Assembly (NCBI GenBank): GCA_016743945.1
Contig: JADGFI010000007.1
Span: forward strand, 62,001-126,000
Origin: Desulfobacteraceae bacterium
Lineage (GTDB): Bacteria; Desulfobacterota; Desulfobacteria; Desulfobacterales; Desulfobacteraceae
Reading direction: 5' to 3'
Length of the DNA stretch: 64,000 bases
This document shows, one piece after another, positions 1 through 10,649 of this stretch; the first letter of the stretch is position 1; the number at the start of each line of letters is the position of its first letter. The notes under the pieces were generated by a model. That model did not search any database and was not told where the DNA came from. It saw nothing but the letters and a program-made list of their open reading frames with translations. The position numbers and the translations under genes were made by a program.

Positions 1-52
1 CAAAGAGTCCTGCAAACCCGAACAAAAACACGGCCATGTGGATTTTGAGCAT
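1..52 (-). CDS. start of a DMT/EamA-type transporter (partial)
   Basis: An ATG on the minus strand opens a frame that runs off the left edge (MLKIHMAVFLFGFAGLF). The short Lys-Ile-His start followed by a hydrophobic stretch resembles the first helix of EamA-family permeases, but only 17 residues are visible. It lies about 20 nt downstream of the ettA stop on the same strand, so it is probably the last gene of the ettA transcript. No clear ribosome site is seen. Identity is a guess from the N-terminus. Confidence 0.4.
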   Translation of the reverse strand, partial: MLKIHMAVFLFGFAGLF

Positions 53-71
53 TTAGCGTATCACCGATCAA

Positions 72-1754
<1,683 letters not shown>

Positions 1755-1757
1755 GTT

Positions 1758-2144
1758 TTATTCTCCTTGGCCCAGGGCTGCAATACATTCAATTTCAACC
1801 AGGGCATCCTTGGGCAGTCTGCCCACTTCAAAGGCGGAACGGGCAGGCTTGTGCCCATTAAGGGCTGCCTCGTAAACCTGGTTCATGCCGGCAAAATCAT
1901 CCATGGTGGAAAGAAAGACAGTGGTCTTGATGATCTTGTCAAAACTTGAACCCGAAGTTTTAAGGACTGCTTTTATATTTTTCATGACCTGCTGCGTTTG
2001 GGCTTCAATGGTGGTGCCCACCATTTCCATGGTGGCAGGATCAAGGGGGATCTGGCCTGAACAAAAAACGGTGCCGTTGTGGATGATGGCATGGCTATAG
2101 GGGCCGATGGCGGCCGGAGCTTCTGGGGCTATGGTGATTTCCAT
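1758..2144 (-). CDS. ridA: RidA family enamine/imine deaminase
   Basis: A 128-residue YjgF/YER057c/UK114 protein; the family hydrolyses reactive 2-aminoacrylate and related imines released by PLP enzymes. The family elements are present: APAAIGPYSHA at the start, SGQIPLDP, and the C-terminal RSAFEVGRLPKDALVEIE with the Arg that binds the substrate carboxylate. A longer reading from 2177 exists, but the ATG at 2144 has AAGGAG placed 6 nt upstream, so it is chosen. It directly precedes ettA. Confidence 0.93.
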   Translation of the reverse strand: MEITIAPEAPAAIGPYSHAIIHNGTVFCSGQIPLDPATMEMVGTTIEAQTQQVMKNIKAVLKTSGSSFDKIIKTTVFLSTMDDFAGMNQVYEAALNGHKPARSAFEVGRLPKDALVEIECIAALGQGE

Positions 2145-2219
2145 GGGATTCTCCTTCACTATTTTGTATAGTTGCAAATAATTTTTGAAATTAAGAAATT
2201 AATTAATTGTACAGGGTCA

Positions 2220-4355
2220 CTAATTATAAAGGGTCACAACGGGTTCTTTTAATATCAATTCAATGGCTTCCTTGGCAGTCTTGGCAATCTCGGGGAAGGT
2301 GTCGGAAAGTTTTGTGATTTGTCGCAGGTTTTCCGCTGTTCTAAGGATCAACCGGGCAAAATCCCCCTCGGCAAAAACAGAGCCCACCATTAAATCATCC
2401 CAGTCCTCGCCATGGGCCCAGGCATAGAGGAGGGCGGCTGGCTGAATATAGAGGTTGGGGGCGGGAAATCCTTTTTTGAGCAGTTGAATGGCAAAGGGTT
2501 TCAATCCGTATCGCAGGTCTAGGAAAACCCCCTTGAGCAGTTTGGGGAGGGCGGACTGGTGAAGGGGGTCATCGGGAAATTCCTTCTCATTGACAAAGGC
2601 GCCGATGATGGCTGCCAGAAGCGCTGGGTCTGTAATGGGCAACAGATTCTTGCGAATGCTCTGGGCCACGAGAAGGGGGGAATCTATTCTCAGTTTAGAG
2701 GCCCATAACCCGTCCTGGGTAAGCGCCCCTTCCGGGGTCACATATTCTTCCAGGGTCAACAAAGACATGTGGTCCTGGAAATCCAGCCAAAGGTGTTCCA
2801 TGTCATTTCCAAATTTTTTCCGGGCAATTTTGCTGCCTTTTTTGCCCTGGGCAATGAGATAGGAAGCAAAGGATTTGTCCAAAAGGGTTTGTATCTCACT
2901 GGGCGAATGGGAGAGCAGCAGATTCAACACCATTGAAAAATCTATTTTTATCTGGCTGTCCACATCCAAAGGCGGGGCATCCACAAGCCTTGCCACATAT
3001 TTTAAATTCATGAACCTGCCCGGCAGCATCAGGCCGAACCCCACATTGTCCATGCCGCGTCTTCCGGCCCTTCCTGTCATTTGCTGGAATTCACTGGGGG
3101 TAAGGGACATGAAGTCCACCCCGTTGAACCGGTCTGAGTTTAAGACCACCACGGACCTTGCCGGAAAATTAACCCCGGCCGCCACCGTGGAGGTGGCAAA
3201 CATGGCATTTAACAGCCCGCCGGCCATAAGTGTTTCCACCACTACTTTCCAGGCCGGTAAATGGCCGCTGTGATGTCCTGCCGTGCCGGTCTGCTCCAGA
3301 TATTTACGCTGGGGGTGGCTCTGTAGATGGGTATTGTTCCGAGTCAGTTCGTCTATTTTTTCAATCAGGGCCTGCTTTTTTCCCGGGGTTTTGTCGAGCA
3401 GTTCCCCATTGCACAGCCGGACCGCCTGGTCGCATTCAGCCCTTGATTTAAGGAAGAAAATGGCCGGGAGCAGATCATAATGGTCCATGACCTTTAAAAT
3501 TTGCGCAAAATCGGGCAGCTTGCCGCCAGCGGCCATGAGGGGCCGTTGCTTGTCATTGACAAACTGACTTACCTTGTGGTGAAGTTCCGGCCTGGCCTTG
3601 GGGCTGTCCGGGGTTTTCATTAACGGGTACAGGGTGCCGGAAGGGTGAAAGAAAATAGGGTGCAAGGGCACGGGCCGGTTGTGGTTTTCCACCACCTTGC
3701 AGTTTTTTCCCCGAATGGAGGACAGCCATCCGGCAATTTGATCCGGGTTGCCAATGGTGGCGGACAAGAGCAGCAAGGGAATTCTAACGGGCAGGTAGAT
3801 CATGATTTCTTCCCAGACCACTCCGCGTTCCACATCTCCTAGGAAATGGGCTTCATCTAAGATAATTAAATCGCAGTCTAAATTTTTCCCTGTGTACATG
3901 GAATCATAGAGCTGGTTTCTTAAAATTTCCGTGGTGCCGATGACAATGGCGGCATCTGCATTCTCTTTGATGTCCCCTGTGAGAATACCCACCTTTTCCT
4001 TGCCAAATAGTTTTGAAAATTGGGTATGGATGGAGTTGGTCAAGGCTTTTAATGGGGTGGCATACCAGGTTTTCCCATTGGTCTCCATGACCTTTTGGGC
4101 CACCTTTTGTGCAATCCAGGTTTTGCCGGCACCTGTGGGGGCGGTGACCAGGCAGTCTGCGGTTTTAATGGCTTCAATGGCTTCAAGCTGGAAGGGGTCC
4201 GGTAGAAAGGGTTTAAGATCGGGGACACCGATGTCTTCAAAGATGCGTTGGAGGCCCTTGTCGGCACCCGGTGTCATCGGCAATAATTTGGGTTGTGTTT
4301 TTTTTGGGGTCTTGGACCGGTAAAATCGTTTTTTCATACTCCTAGGATAAATCAT
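2220..4355 (-). CDS. Ski2/Mtr4-like DEAD/DEAH-box helicase
   Basis: A 711-residue superfamily 2 helicase. Visible motifs are Walker A APTGAGKTW (about residue 55), DEAH in LIILDEAHFLGD, SAT in LLLSATIGNP, and motif VI QMTGRAGRRG. The motif VI form and the long C-terminal helical region (about 490-711) point to the Ski2/Mtr4/Hel308 branch rather than RecQ or UvrB. A role in RNA or DNA unwinding is expected; the substrate cannot be told. The start could instead be the internal ATG six codons in (MKKRFYRSK); the first ATG has no good ribosome site and the second has AGGAGT almost touching it. Confidence 0.8.
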   Translation of the reverse strand: MIYPRSMKKRFYRSKTPKKTQPKLLPMTPGADKGLQRIFEDIGVPDLKPFLPDPFQLEAIEAIKTADCLVTAPTGAGKTWIAQKVAQKVMETNGKTWYATPLKALTNSIHTQFSKLFGKEKVGILTGDIKENADAAIVIGTTEILRNQLYDSMYTGKNLDCDLIILDEAHFLGDVERGVVWEEIMIYLPVRIPLLLLSATIGNPDQIAGWLSSIRGKNCKVVENHNRPVPLHPIFFHPSGTLYPLMKTPDSPKARPELHHKVSQFVNDKQRPLMAAGGKLPDFAQILKVMDHYDLLPAIFFLKSRAECDQAVRLCNGELLDKTPGKKQALIEKIDELTRNNTHLQSHPQRKYLEQTGTAGHHSGHLPAWKVVVETLMAGGLLNAMFATSTVAAGVNFPARSVVVLNSDRFNGVDFMSLTPSEFQQMTGRAGRRGMDNVGFGLMLPGRFMNLKYVARLVDAPPLDVDSQIKIDFSMVLNLLLSHSPSEIQTLLDKSFASYLIAQGKKGSKIARKKFGNDMEHLWLDFQDHMSLLTLEEYVTPEGALTQDGLWASKLRIDSPLLVAQSIRKNLLPITDPALLAAIIGAFVNEKEFPDDPLHQSALPKLLKGVFLDLRYGLKPFAIQLLKKGFPAPNLYIQPAALLYAWAHGEDWDDLMVGSVFAEGDFARLILRTAENLRQITKLSDTFPEIAKTAKEAIELILKEPVVTLYN

Positions 4356-4406
4356 ATTGGGGAAATTAGCAATATCCCCTGCACCTCTTTCATGGGGAAA
4401 CTCTAC

Positions 4407-4940
4407 CTATATTAAGGTGGATATCCCCCGATAGTGTTCAATGATTTTTTTTGGGGAGGACAATCCAAACAAGGCTGTATCCAGGCAGGCCAGGTCTACA
4501 AAATAAAATTTATCTATGTCATCCCGGGCTTTAATGGTGTCAAAGGTTTTAACCTGACAGACAAATGCCATGTCGGTCACAGGATAGATCACAGATTTAT
4601 AGGGATAGGTATTGGGGAAGGAACACAGGTATTCAAGGCGGATAATCTCAAGGTCCAGTTCTTCTTTGATTTCCCGTATCAGGCTTTGTTCAATGCCTTC
4701 CCCTGGTTCAGCAAATCCACCGGGAAGATCAAGGGTTCCCTTGAAGGGGTCCTGTTTTCTTCGGGTGACTAACAATTGATTTTTTTCATTTAAAATAAGC
4801 GCCACGGTGGCAGCTGCGCAGTTTAAATAAAAAACAAATTGGCAGGCAGCACAGGCGAATGATTTTTTTGTGTCAGGTTGAAGGGCTGCCTGGCCGCAGC
4901 GGGGGCAGTGGATAAAAAATTGCTGATTGGGGGTGTTCAA
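4407..4940 (-). CDS. NUDIX hydrolase with N-terminal zinc ribbon
   Basis: A 177-residue protein with an N-terminal zinc ribbon (CPRCG near residue 13, CAAC near residue 30) and a NUDIX box beginning GGFAEPGEGIEQ and ending REIKEELDLE around residues 72-97, which matches GX5EX7REUXEEXGU except that Asp takes the last Gly position. NUDIX enzymes cleave nucleoside diphosphates linked to another group; the ribbon-NUDIX layout recalls NudC/YjaD-like and ADP-ribose enzymes, but the substrate is unknown. The start is a TTG preceded by GGAG at 7-nt spacing; no ATG fits. It is a single gene with short gaps on either side. Confidence 0.88.
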   Translation of the reverse strand: MNTPNQQFFIHCPRCGQAALQPDTKKSFACAACQFVFYLNCAAATVALILNEKNQLLVTRRKQDPFKGTLDLPGGFAEPGEGIEQSLIREIKEELDLEIIRLEYLCSFPNTYPYKSVIYPVTDMAFVCQVKTFDTIKARDDIDKFYFVDLACLDTALFGLSSPKKIIEHYRGISTLI

Positions 4941-5205
4941 TTGTCAGCTCCTGTACCAGGGGTAAATAAAAACCAAGGCAAAAAGGGTAAACAATTGTCT
5001 GAATTTAATCAATAGCACACTATCATAAAATATTTTCCCAAGTTTATCCTTGCACCTGGGGAGATAAAAAATACTAAAATATTATTTATCTCCGGTTGGC
5101 CTTTCTGGTATAAGTATTGCAAATCATAAATTTTAATGAATTGGGTAGGAAAATATATCCATGTCGGTATTATCGTTTTAAGTTAAATAAAATGTGGGAG
5201 AAATT

Positions 5206-5406
5206 ATGATGTTGAATCCAAAAATAGTATCCGCACAGAATAAAGTGGCCAATTCCTCTAAGAAAATTACAGGTCAAAAATTAAAAAGCGACAAAAGAAA
5301 ATGTAAACGAGACCGCAGAAGCAGTGTAAGGGATGGTGTCATCGTCACCCTGTCATTTGAGCATAACAGGCGTAACGGTATTGATAGAAGGAAATTACAA
5401 ACTTAG
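5206..5406 (+). CDS. small basic hypothetical protein
   Basis: A 66-residue Lys/Arg-rich protein with no membrane segment. The tail carries two clusters, RKCKRDRRSSVRDG and NRRNGIDRRK, resembling the repeated basic DRR patterns of short proteins seen in other Desulfobacteria and at the ends of some PilZ-type proteins. The ATG at 5206 follows GGGAG by 5 nt; a GTG at 5194 is in frame but less well placed. I do not recognise a function; nucleic-acid or polyphosphate binding would fit the charge but is speculation. Confidence 0.6.
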   Translation: MMLNPKIVSAQNKVANSSKKITGQKLKSDKRKCKRDRRSSVRDGVIVTLSFEHNRRNGIDRRKLQT

Positions 5407-5613
5407 AAGCAATTCTTCGTTATTTCTAAAGTAAATTTCCTTCAACGCGTTCCCAATCAATTTTTGGAAGCTTTAACTAAGTATGAATGCGCTTGTTCAC
5501 TGGTTCCTCTCCTGTTTATTTCACCAACTCAATTTCGCTCGGACGCCAGGTCTTTTTAGTCCACGGTTCGAGTGGGCCATACAAACGAAGTGCGACAAAC
5601 CAGCCCTTGTCAG

Positions 5614-6261
5614 TTATGCCAGGCCCATTAATATCCAGCCGTAAACAAGTGTCAATGCCACGGTATATAGTGTGAGGATATAAACCCATTTGCCGGCAAA
5701 TTTTGGTGTTTTTACAGGGGCCAGGTTAAAACCGGACATGGTCAAAAACAGGATGTAAATAATGATCGAAAAAACCGCCGGGGTGAAAAAAGATTCAAAC
5801 AGAAAAATAAAGGCAAAAACGATCACATTGTTATCAAGAGCTAACCCCATATAGGTGCCGTCATCCACAAGTCCGAAAACATTGAAATAACTCAGCCGGA
5901 TCCCGCTGGTGGCGACAATCACAAAGGCCCCGGGCAGGAACCAGGGATTAAAATTTCCATAGCTCAAAAGGAATACCGCAGGGCAGATGCCAAAGCTTAT
6001 CATATCGATCAATGAATCCAGTTGTCCGCCAAATTCCTTGTGAGCATCTGTTCTGCCCTTTATTTTCCGGGCGATGATCCCATCCCCCCAATCAAATAAA
6101 ACCGCCCAGATCATGCCGATAACGGCCGCCGGAAAATTTTGTAAAATGGCAAAGTATATCCCCAAAAGAGCGCATAAAAGCCCTGCCAGAGAACAAATAT
6201 TCGGCAGATCCCTGGCAAAGGAAAGCATCCCCATCTGGGGCGCGTGTTTATAGTGATTCAT
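5614..6261 (-). CDS. CDP-alcohol phosphatidyltransferase (PssA-like)
   Basis: A 215-residue integral membrane enzyme with about six hydrophobic segments. The catalytic signature DG-x2-AR-x8-G-x3-D-x3-D is complete (FDWGDGIIARK ... GGQLDSLID). Such enzymes swap CMP of a CDP-alcohol for another alcohol, as in phosphatidylserine or phosphatidylinositol synthesis. It is the last gene of an operon with a nucleotidyltransferase and an aminotransferase, so it probably joins the product of those enzymes to a lipid. The start region has a 10-bp duplication (ATGAATCACT twice); the upstream ATG is out of frame and stops after seven codons. Confidence 0.85.
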   Translation of the reverse strand: MNHYKHAPQMGMLSFARDLPNICSLAGLLCALLGIYFAILQNFPAAVIGMIWAVLFDWGDGIIARKIKGRTDAHKEFGGQLDSLIDMISFGICPAVFLLSYGNFNPWFLPGAFVIVATSGIRLSYFNVFGLVDDGTYMGLALDNNVIVFAFIFLFESFFTPAVFSIIIYILFLTMSGFNLAPVKTPKFAGKWVYILTLYTVALTLVYGWILMGLA

Positions 6262-6282
6262 AGTGATTCATAGTTCCTTGAA

Positions 6283-7392
6283 TTATTTATTATTAAACCC
6301 CAGGAGTGATGTTATTGCATCCTTGAGGTTGGCATTTTCTGTTGGGGTGCGGGAGGCGATGCGGACATAGCGGTCCCCAGCGGGCATGGTTTTTCCCTGA
6401 CAATGTTTGATGTACATGTTGTGTTCAACGAATAATTTTCGGGTGAGTTCGGGCGCACTCATCCCTCCATCGGGCAGGCGGCAAAAAATATAATTGGCAT
6501 CCGGCCGATAAATATCGGCCTTGAAAAAAGGTTTCAACTCTTGATACAATTTGTCCCGGTCTTGTTTTACCTGGTTGCAGCTTTTAATGAAATCATCCCT
6601 GAAATCGGGCAGAATTCTTAAGAACTCCTCGGCAAATCCGTTGATATTCCAGATATGGACACCATCACGGACAGCCTGGGCAAATTCTAAATTAGCGGTC
6701 AATAGATAACCGATTCGAAGGCCGCAGATGCCATATGCCTTGCTCATGCTTTTAAAGATAACAATGTTGGGATATCGGTCAATTTCATCTTCCATGGTGG
6801 CCTGATCCCTGTCCTGGACAAAATCGACAAAGGATTCATCAATGATCAAAAGACAGCCGTGACCGGCCAATTTTTTTGCCAGACGTATTAAGTCTTGTTT
6901 GGGAACGGCCATGGAGGTTGGGTTGTTGGGGGTTACCACCACCGCAACATCGGCCTGGGAGGCAATGGCCTGATCGGCAAATTTATCCACATCCAGCTCA
7001 AAAGAGGGGAACTCAAGGGGGAATTCAACGACCCGGCCCTCTGGGGCTGCGTTCACATATTCATTAAAAGAAGGCACGGGGACAATGAGCTTGCGGGCCA
7101 GATGTCCCGAAACAATTTTGATGAGTTCGGCGGCACCGTTACCCACAACAATACACTCCGGTTTTTGGTTGATCAGCTTGCCCACAAGGGCAGCCAGGAC
7201 GTCCTGGGCAACCGGGTAGTTCAGGACAAGATCGTGGAGTTTGTTTTTAAAACAGGTAAACACCTCTTCCGGTGGAAAATAAAGGTTATACAGATAGGCA
7301 TGGTCTATGAAATCATGGCGATAGTATCCCCCGTGCTGGCTTGAAATAAATTCATATTTTTGGGTCTGGTTCTGGTAATCAGGATCTGGCAT
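6283..7392 (-). CDS. class I/II PLP aminotransferase, HisC-like
   Basis: A 369-residue fold-type I PLP enzyme close to histidinol-phosphate aminotransferase and CobD. The PLP lysine is in FKSMSKAYGICGLRIGY (about residue 235); GNGAAELI and VVTPNNPTS are the cofactor loops, and the C-terminal YVRIASRTPTENANL carries the substrate-carboxylate Arg. It overlaps the upstream nucleotidyltransferase gene by 14 nt and has AAGGAAG before its ATG, so translation is coupled. Not part of a histidine operon; the context suggests amination or decarboxylation of a phospho- or phosphono-intermediate for a lipid head group (inference). Confidence 0.82.
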   Translation of the reverse strand: MPDPDYQNQTQKYEFISSQHGGYYRHDFIDHAYLYNLYFPPEEVFTCFKNKLHDLVLNYPVAQDVLAALVGKLINQKPECIVVGNGAAELIKIVSGHLARKLIVPVPSFNEYVNAAPEGRVVEFPLEFPSFELDVDKFADQAIASQADVAVVVTPNNPTSMAVPKQDLIRLAKKLAGHGCLLIIDESFVDFVQDRDQATMEDEIDRYPNIVIFKSMSKAYGICGLRIGYLLTANLEFAQAVRDGVHIWNINGFAEEFLRILPDFRDDFIKSCNQVKQDRDKLYQELKPFFKADIYRPDANYIFCRLPDGGMSAPELTRKLFVEHNMYIKHCQGKTMPAGDRYVRIASRTPTENANLKDAITSLLGFNNK

Positions 7393-8218
7393 GTATTCTT
7401 CCTTTTACGGCTGTTTTTGTAAATCCGTCTGTTGGTATGTCAAAAAGAGGGAAAGTGTCACGGATTTTTGACGGAAACATCATTTCAGCCGAGGCAAGAT
7501 CCTCCAGGGTGTCAATTTCATACCAGGGTTTATGGTCAAAAAAGACGGCTTGGAAGGAAAGCTTTTCTCCAGCCACCATTTGCTGGAAGACGGCTTCATA
7601 ATAGTCATTTACCCTGCCAGCCATAATATAGTGATCCAACTCCTGGACCACCCGATACCACGAAGCCAGCGAAAGACTGTAAATATTGACGGTTTTATAT
7701 CGGTCCCGGGTTTTTCCCTTGGAAGTGTTGTAAAATGCATCCACTCGGTTGGATTGATTGATGGTGACCGTTGAGCCGTTGAGCCAGGGTTGCATGCGGG
7801 CAATGGCAATCCTGTCGGGATACAGCATATCCGCTAACAAAGAGGGGTCAAAAATAAGATCGCTTTCGATCAGCAAAAACGGTTCGTTTATTACTTTTCG
7901 TGCCATCCACAGAGAGTAAATATTATTGGTTGTTTTGTATAGGGGGCTGAAAACATACTCGATTTTTACATTGCCGGCCCTGGTTGTCAAATAATTGCGG
8001 ATACAGTCTTCCAGATGGCCCGTAACCACTACAAGGCGTTTGAAACCGTGTTGGTTCAGGCTGTTGATCAATCGTTCCAATATGGAAGTTTCATTGACCA
8101 TGGTGAGACACTTGGGTGATTTTTTTGTCAGGGGGAGCAACCGGCTTCCGGTGCCGGCCGCCAGAAGCAGGGCAGTGGTAATCCTTTTGTGGGTAACATT
8201 TGCTTTCTTTGATTGCAT
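7379..8218 (-). CDS. sugar/alcohol-phosphate nucleotidyltransferase (LicC/PntC/IPCT type)
   Basis: A 279-residue NTP transferase with the GT-A signature LLAAGTGSRLLPLTKKSPK at residues 16-34 and the TNNIYSL ... LIESDLIFD block typical of cytidylyltransferases acting on phosphocholine, inositol phosphate or aminoethylphosphonate. The catalytic Lys of the signature is present. Start ATG with AAGGAG 6 nt upstream. It leads an operon with a PLP aminotransferase and a CDP-alcohol phosphatidyltransferase, an arrangement reminiscent of PntC-aminotransferase modules of phosphonolipid synthesis. No PEP mutase or phosphonopyruvate decarboxylase lies nearby, so the substrate stays open. Confidence 0.82.
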   Translation of the reverse strand: MQSKKANVTHKRITTALLLAAGTGSRLLPLTKKSPKCLTMVNETSILERLINSLNQHGFKRLVVVTGHLEDCIRNYLTTRAGNVKIEYVFSPLYKTTNNIYSLWMARKVINEPFLLIESDLIFDPSLLADMLYPDRIAIARMQPWLNGSTVTINQSNRVDAFYNTSKGKTRDRYKTVNIYSLSLASWYRVVQELDHYIMAGRVNDYYEAVFQQMVAGEKLSFQAVFFDHKPWYEIDTLEDLASAEMMFPSKIRDTFPLFDIPTDGFTKTAVKGRIHARS

Positions 8219-8275
8219 AGAATCTCCTTTATCATGGGTTTATGGTGACGGCGTCCAATCCAGGCCTGTAAAATT

Positions 8276-8605
8276 TCAGCCATTTTTATTTCGAACCGCG
8301 TGGATGGCCTCCATTCCCTGGGTTTGGTCAACCGTGTGAATCTGGATGCTGGGAGGTTTGGATAAAAGCGTTTTGGTTCCCAACAGAACACCGAACCGAT
8401 GGGACCGGATATGCTGATCCAGATCTTCTCGGGTTTTCCATTCTTGGTGCAGGCTAAAGCTATTCTTGTCCTGAATATTGCAAGAAACAGAGTAGTCCAG
8501 GCAACCGGGTTCTTTACCCCCGGACACAACCAGCGTCAGAAGAGTTTGCCTAACCTCCAGTTGCTTTTCCGGAAGTACGGTCAGGATAATTCTGACAATG
8601 ATCAT
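8276..8605 (-). CDS. antibiotic biosynthesis monooxygenase (ABM) domain protein
   Basis: A 109-residue single-domain ABM/YgiN-like protein: MIIVRIILTVLPEK, then GCLDYSVSCNIQDKNSFSLHQEWKTREDLDQHIRS, the family's ferredoxin-like beta-alpha-beta pattern. Members are small cofactorless quinol or polyketide monooxygenases or heme-binding proteins. It is the first gene after a sigma-54 promoter and is followed 57 nt later by the nucleotidyltransferase gene. Ribosome site GAGGTGG before the ATG. Its role in this operon is unclear. Confidence 0.8.
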   Translation of the reverse strand: MIIVRIILTVLPEKQLEVRQTLLTLVVSGGKEPGCLDYSVSCNIQDKNSFSLHQEWKTREDLDQHIRSHRFGVLLGTKTLLSKPPSIQIHTVDQTQGMEAIHAVRNKNG

Positions 8606-8725
8606 TTGCTGCCACCTCTTTGTTTAATGCCAAACGGTTTTGATGAATTAATGATTTCAAATCCGGCTCGTTCCGCTTGCATTGTTTCGGTGTAAAAATT
8701 ATATAATTTTATTTATATAATTATA

Positions 8726-8743
8726 TAGCAACCTTTGTGCCAG
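8726..8743 (-). promoter_or_regulatory. sigma-54 (-24/-12) promoter
   Basis: The minus strand reads TGGCACAAAGGTTGCT, matching TGGCACG-N4-TTGCW with the required spacing between GG and GC. It lies about 120 nt upstream of the ABM monooxygenase start and should drive that gene and the three lipid-head-group genes. The PAS/AAA+ activator gene starts upstream on the same strand. Confidence 0.82.
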
Positions 8744-8836
8744 CTTTATGAAGCATGAAATCCCATCCTCATGCCATTGATTTATATGCATAATCGGTTT
8801 AAAAAAGGGGTTGGGATGACCATGCACCCTCAAGAT

Positions 8837-8878
8837 AAAAAGGTCACATATGACCTATCGGGCATATGTGACCTTTTT
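8837..8878. terminator. bidirectional rho-independent terminator
   Basis: A perfect 16-bp stem (AAAAAGGTCACATATG and its complement) around a 10-nt loop, with A-tract on one side and T-tract on the other. It ends the sigma-54 activator transcript coming from 10453 and insulates it from the sigma-54 promoter just beyond. Confidence 0.85.
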
Positions 8879-8968
8879 GTTGGCGCATCGTAAAGGCAGT
8901 TATATCTTGTTAAGAATTATCTGATTTGTGTTTTGTAGCCACCCTATTGTCAGACGGGAAGAGATGGG

Positions 8969-10453
8969 TTAGGGTTTTTGAATATCCAGTTTGCGCATAC
9001 GGGCGCGCAATGTGCTGCGATTGAGCCCAAGAACCTGGGCAGCACTGTCTTTCCCGCCAACTTTCCAATCGGTACGTTCAAGGGTCTGGACAATGTAGTC
9101 GCGTTCAATCATTTCCAGGGTTTTTTGATTTTTCCAGGATTTTTTCAAAGGCTTTTTCAGTTTATCCGCCAGGCGCAGCTTGGGGCCGGATGAGTTAATC
9201 ACCCCTCGTTCAAGAACATTTTCCAATTCTCGGATATTGCCCGGCCAGCGATAGTTTTGTAAGGAATTTATTACACCGGTTGGAACGATTTCAATACGCT
9301 TGCCCAACCGCTTGGATATTTTTTTGACATAAAAATCCACAAGAGCGGGTATATCTTCTATCCGGTCCCGGAGGGGGGGCATGGTAATGGGGAAAATATT
9401 TAGGCGGTACCAGAGGTCGTCACGGAAACGGCCCTGGCGGACCTCTTCTTCCAGATTGCGATTTGTGGCTGCAATAATCCGTGCATCAACTTTGATGGTG
9501 CGGGAACTGCCCAACCGTTCAAATTCCCCATCCTGGATAACCCGGAGCAGTTTGGATTGTAACTCCAGGGGAAGCTCACCTATTTCATCTAAAAAAAGAG
9601 TGGCGCCGTTGGCGACCTCAAATCTCCCCAGGTGTTTAGACTTAGACCCTGTGAAGGCCCCTTTTTCATGACCAAATAACTCGCTTTCGATCAGGTTTGG
9701 CGGCAATGCAGCACAATTTACCTTTACCAGTGCCCGTTTTTTGCGCTTACTATACCCGTGTATAGCCCGGGCAACCAGTTCTTTCCCGGTTCCGGTTTCC
9801 CCAAGAACCAAAACTGTTGTATCGCTGCCGGCAATTTGTTCCACTTTATAGAGGACATATTCCAGGGCGTCACTTTGGCCGATGATGTTCTCATGGTTAT
9901 GTTCCAGTTCGATTTCTTTTTTAAGATATGCTCTTTCCGCGTCTAATTGTGCTTTTAACTTTTTTATTTTTGAAAGGGCGGTTTCCGCTGTTTGTTTTCT
10001 TTTTTCCGCCTTTTCCCTGGCCAGGATAAGTTGGGCAGTTCTTTTTTCAACAATATCCTCAAGATTTCTTTTGTAAAACTCACGTTCCGTCACATCCTCA
10101 ATGGCCAGCAAAACCAATTGTGCATGGTTTTGCTCCCCGAAGATTTGTCTGGCATTCAGATGCATGATTTTGGGTCCGATGGTTTCAAAGGTGTGTTCCA
10201 CTTCAAAATCATTCAATATGGCGTTCTGTGGAAGGATCTCTTCAAGCAATTCCCGAAGCTTGGGGATATTCCATTGCCGGTTTCCAAGATGGTAAATTAA
10301 TATTCCTTCGGTTTCACCGGGCGTGACATCGAAGGTTTTGTAAAAAGAATGATTGGCTTTTACAACTTTTAAATCGGCATCAAGAACAACCAGGGGTTCG
10401 CGAACAGACCCCAGAATGTTATTAAAAATATCTAAAAAAGCAGTTTGTGTCAT
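8969..10453 (-). CDS. sigma-54-dependent activator, PAS-AAA+-Fis
   Basis: A 494-residue enhancer-binding protein. An N-terminal PAS domain (about 5-125) is followed by a coiled coil (about 130-185), an AAA+ domain with Walker A GETGTGKE, the sigma-54 contact loop as GAFTGS (usual form GAFTGA), Walker B ATLFLDEIGE, the R-finger region FRDDLWYRLN, and a Fis-type helix-turn-helix at the C-terminus (AAQVLGLNRSTLRARMRKL). The nearest sigma-54 promoter drives the lipid-head-group operon downstream, the likely target. The PAS domain suggests cytoplasmic sensing of a small molecule or redox state. No strong ribosome site precedes the ATG. Confidence 0.9.
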   Translation of the reverse strand: MTQTAFLDIFNNILGSVREPLVVLDADLKVVKANHSFYKTFDVTPGETEGILIYHLGNRQWNIPKLRELLEEILPQNAILNDFEVEHTFETIGPKIMHLNARQIFGEQNHAQLVLLAIEDVTEREFYKRNLEDIVEKRTAQLILAREKAEKRKQTAETALSKIKKLKAQLDAERAYLKKEIELEHNHENIIGQSDALEYVLYKVEQIAGSDTTVLVLGETGTGKELVARAIHGYSKRKKRALVKVNCAALPPNLIESELFGHEKGAFTGSKSKHLGRFEVANGATLFLDEIGELPLELQSKLLRVIQDGEFERLGSSRTIKVDARIIAATNRNLEEEVRQGRFRDDLWYRLNIFPITMPPLRDRIEDIPALVDFYVKKISKRLGKRIEIVPTGVINSLQNYRWPGNIRELENVLERGVINSSGPKLRLADKLKKPLKKSWKNQKTLEMIERDYIVQTLERTDWKVGGKDSAAQVLGLNRSTLRARMRKLDIQKP

Positions 10454-10649
10454 GTCTAATAATAGGGAGGACCGTTTCTTTTGTCAAAGGAAGTCTTGGA
10501 AATTGTCTTGATTAGACCCCCATGTTTAACCGTGCCAACTCATCCATGAACAGCCATGGATCATGGTAGCGGTGAGCCCGTCAATGTGGTATGGTGACCA
10601 TATTATCAATGAATGAATTTTAATGGTCATAAAAGGAGAAATACAAAAA

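Noticed and set aside
5475..5540. tRNA-like 3' end (GGTTC loop, ending CACCA)
   Set aside because: The T-stem has a mismatch and no matching acceptor 5' strand, D arm or anticodon arm is upstream; at most a degenerate fragment.
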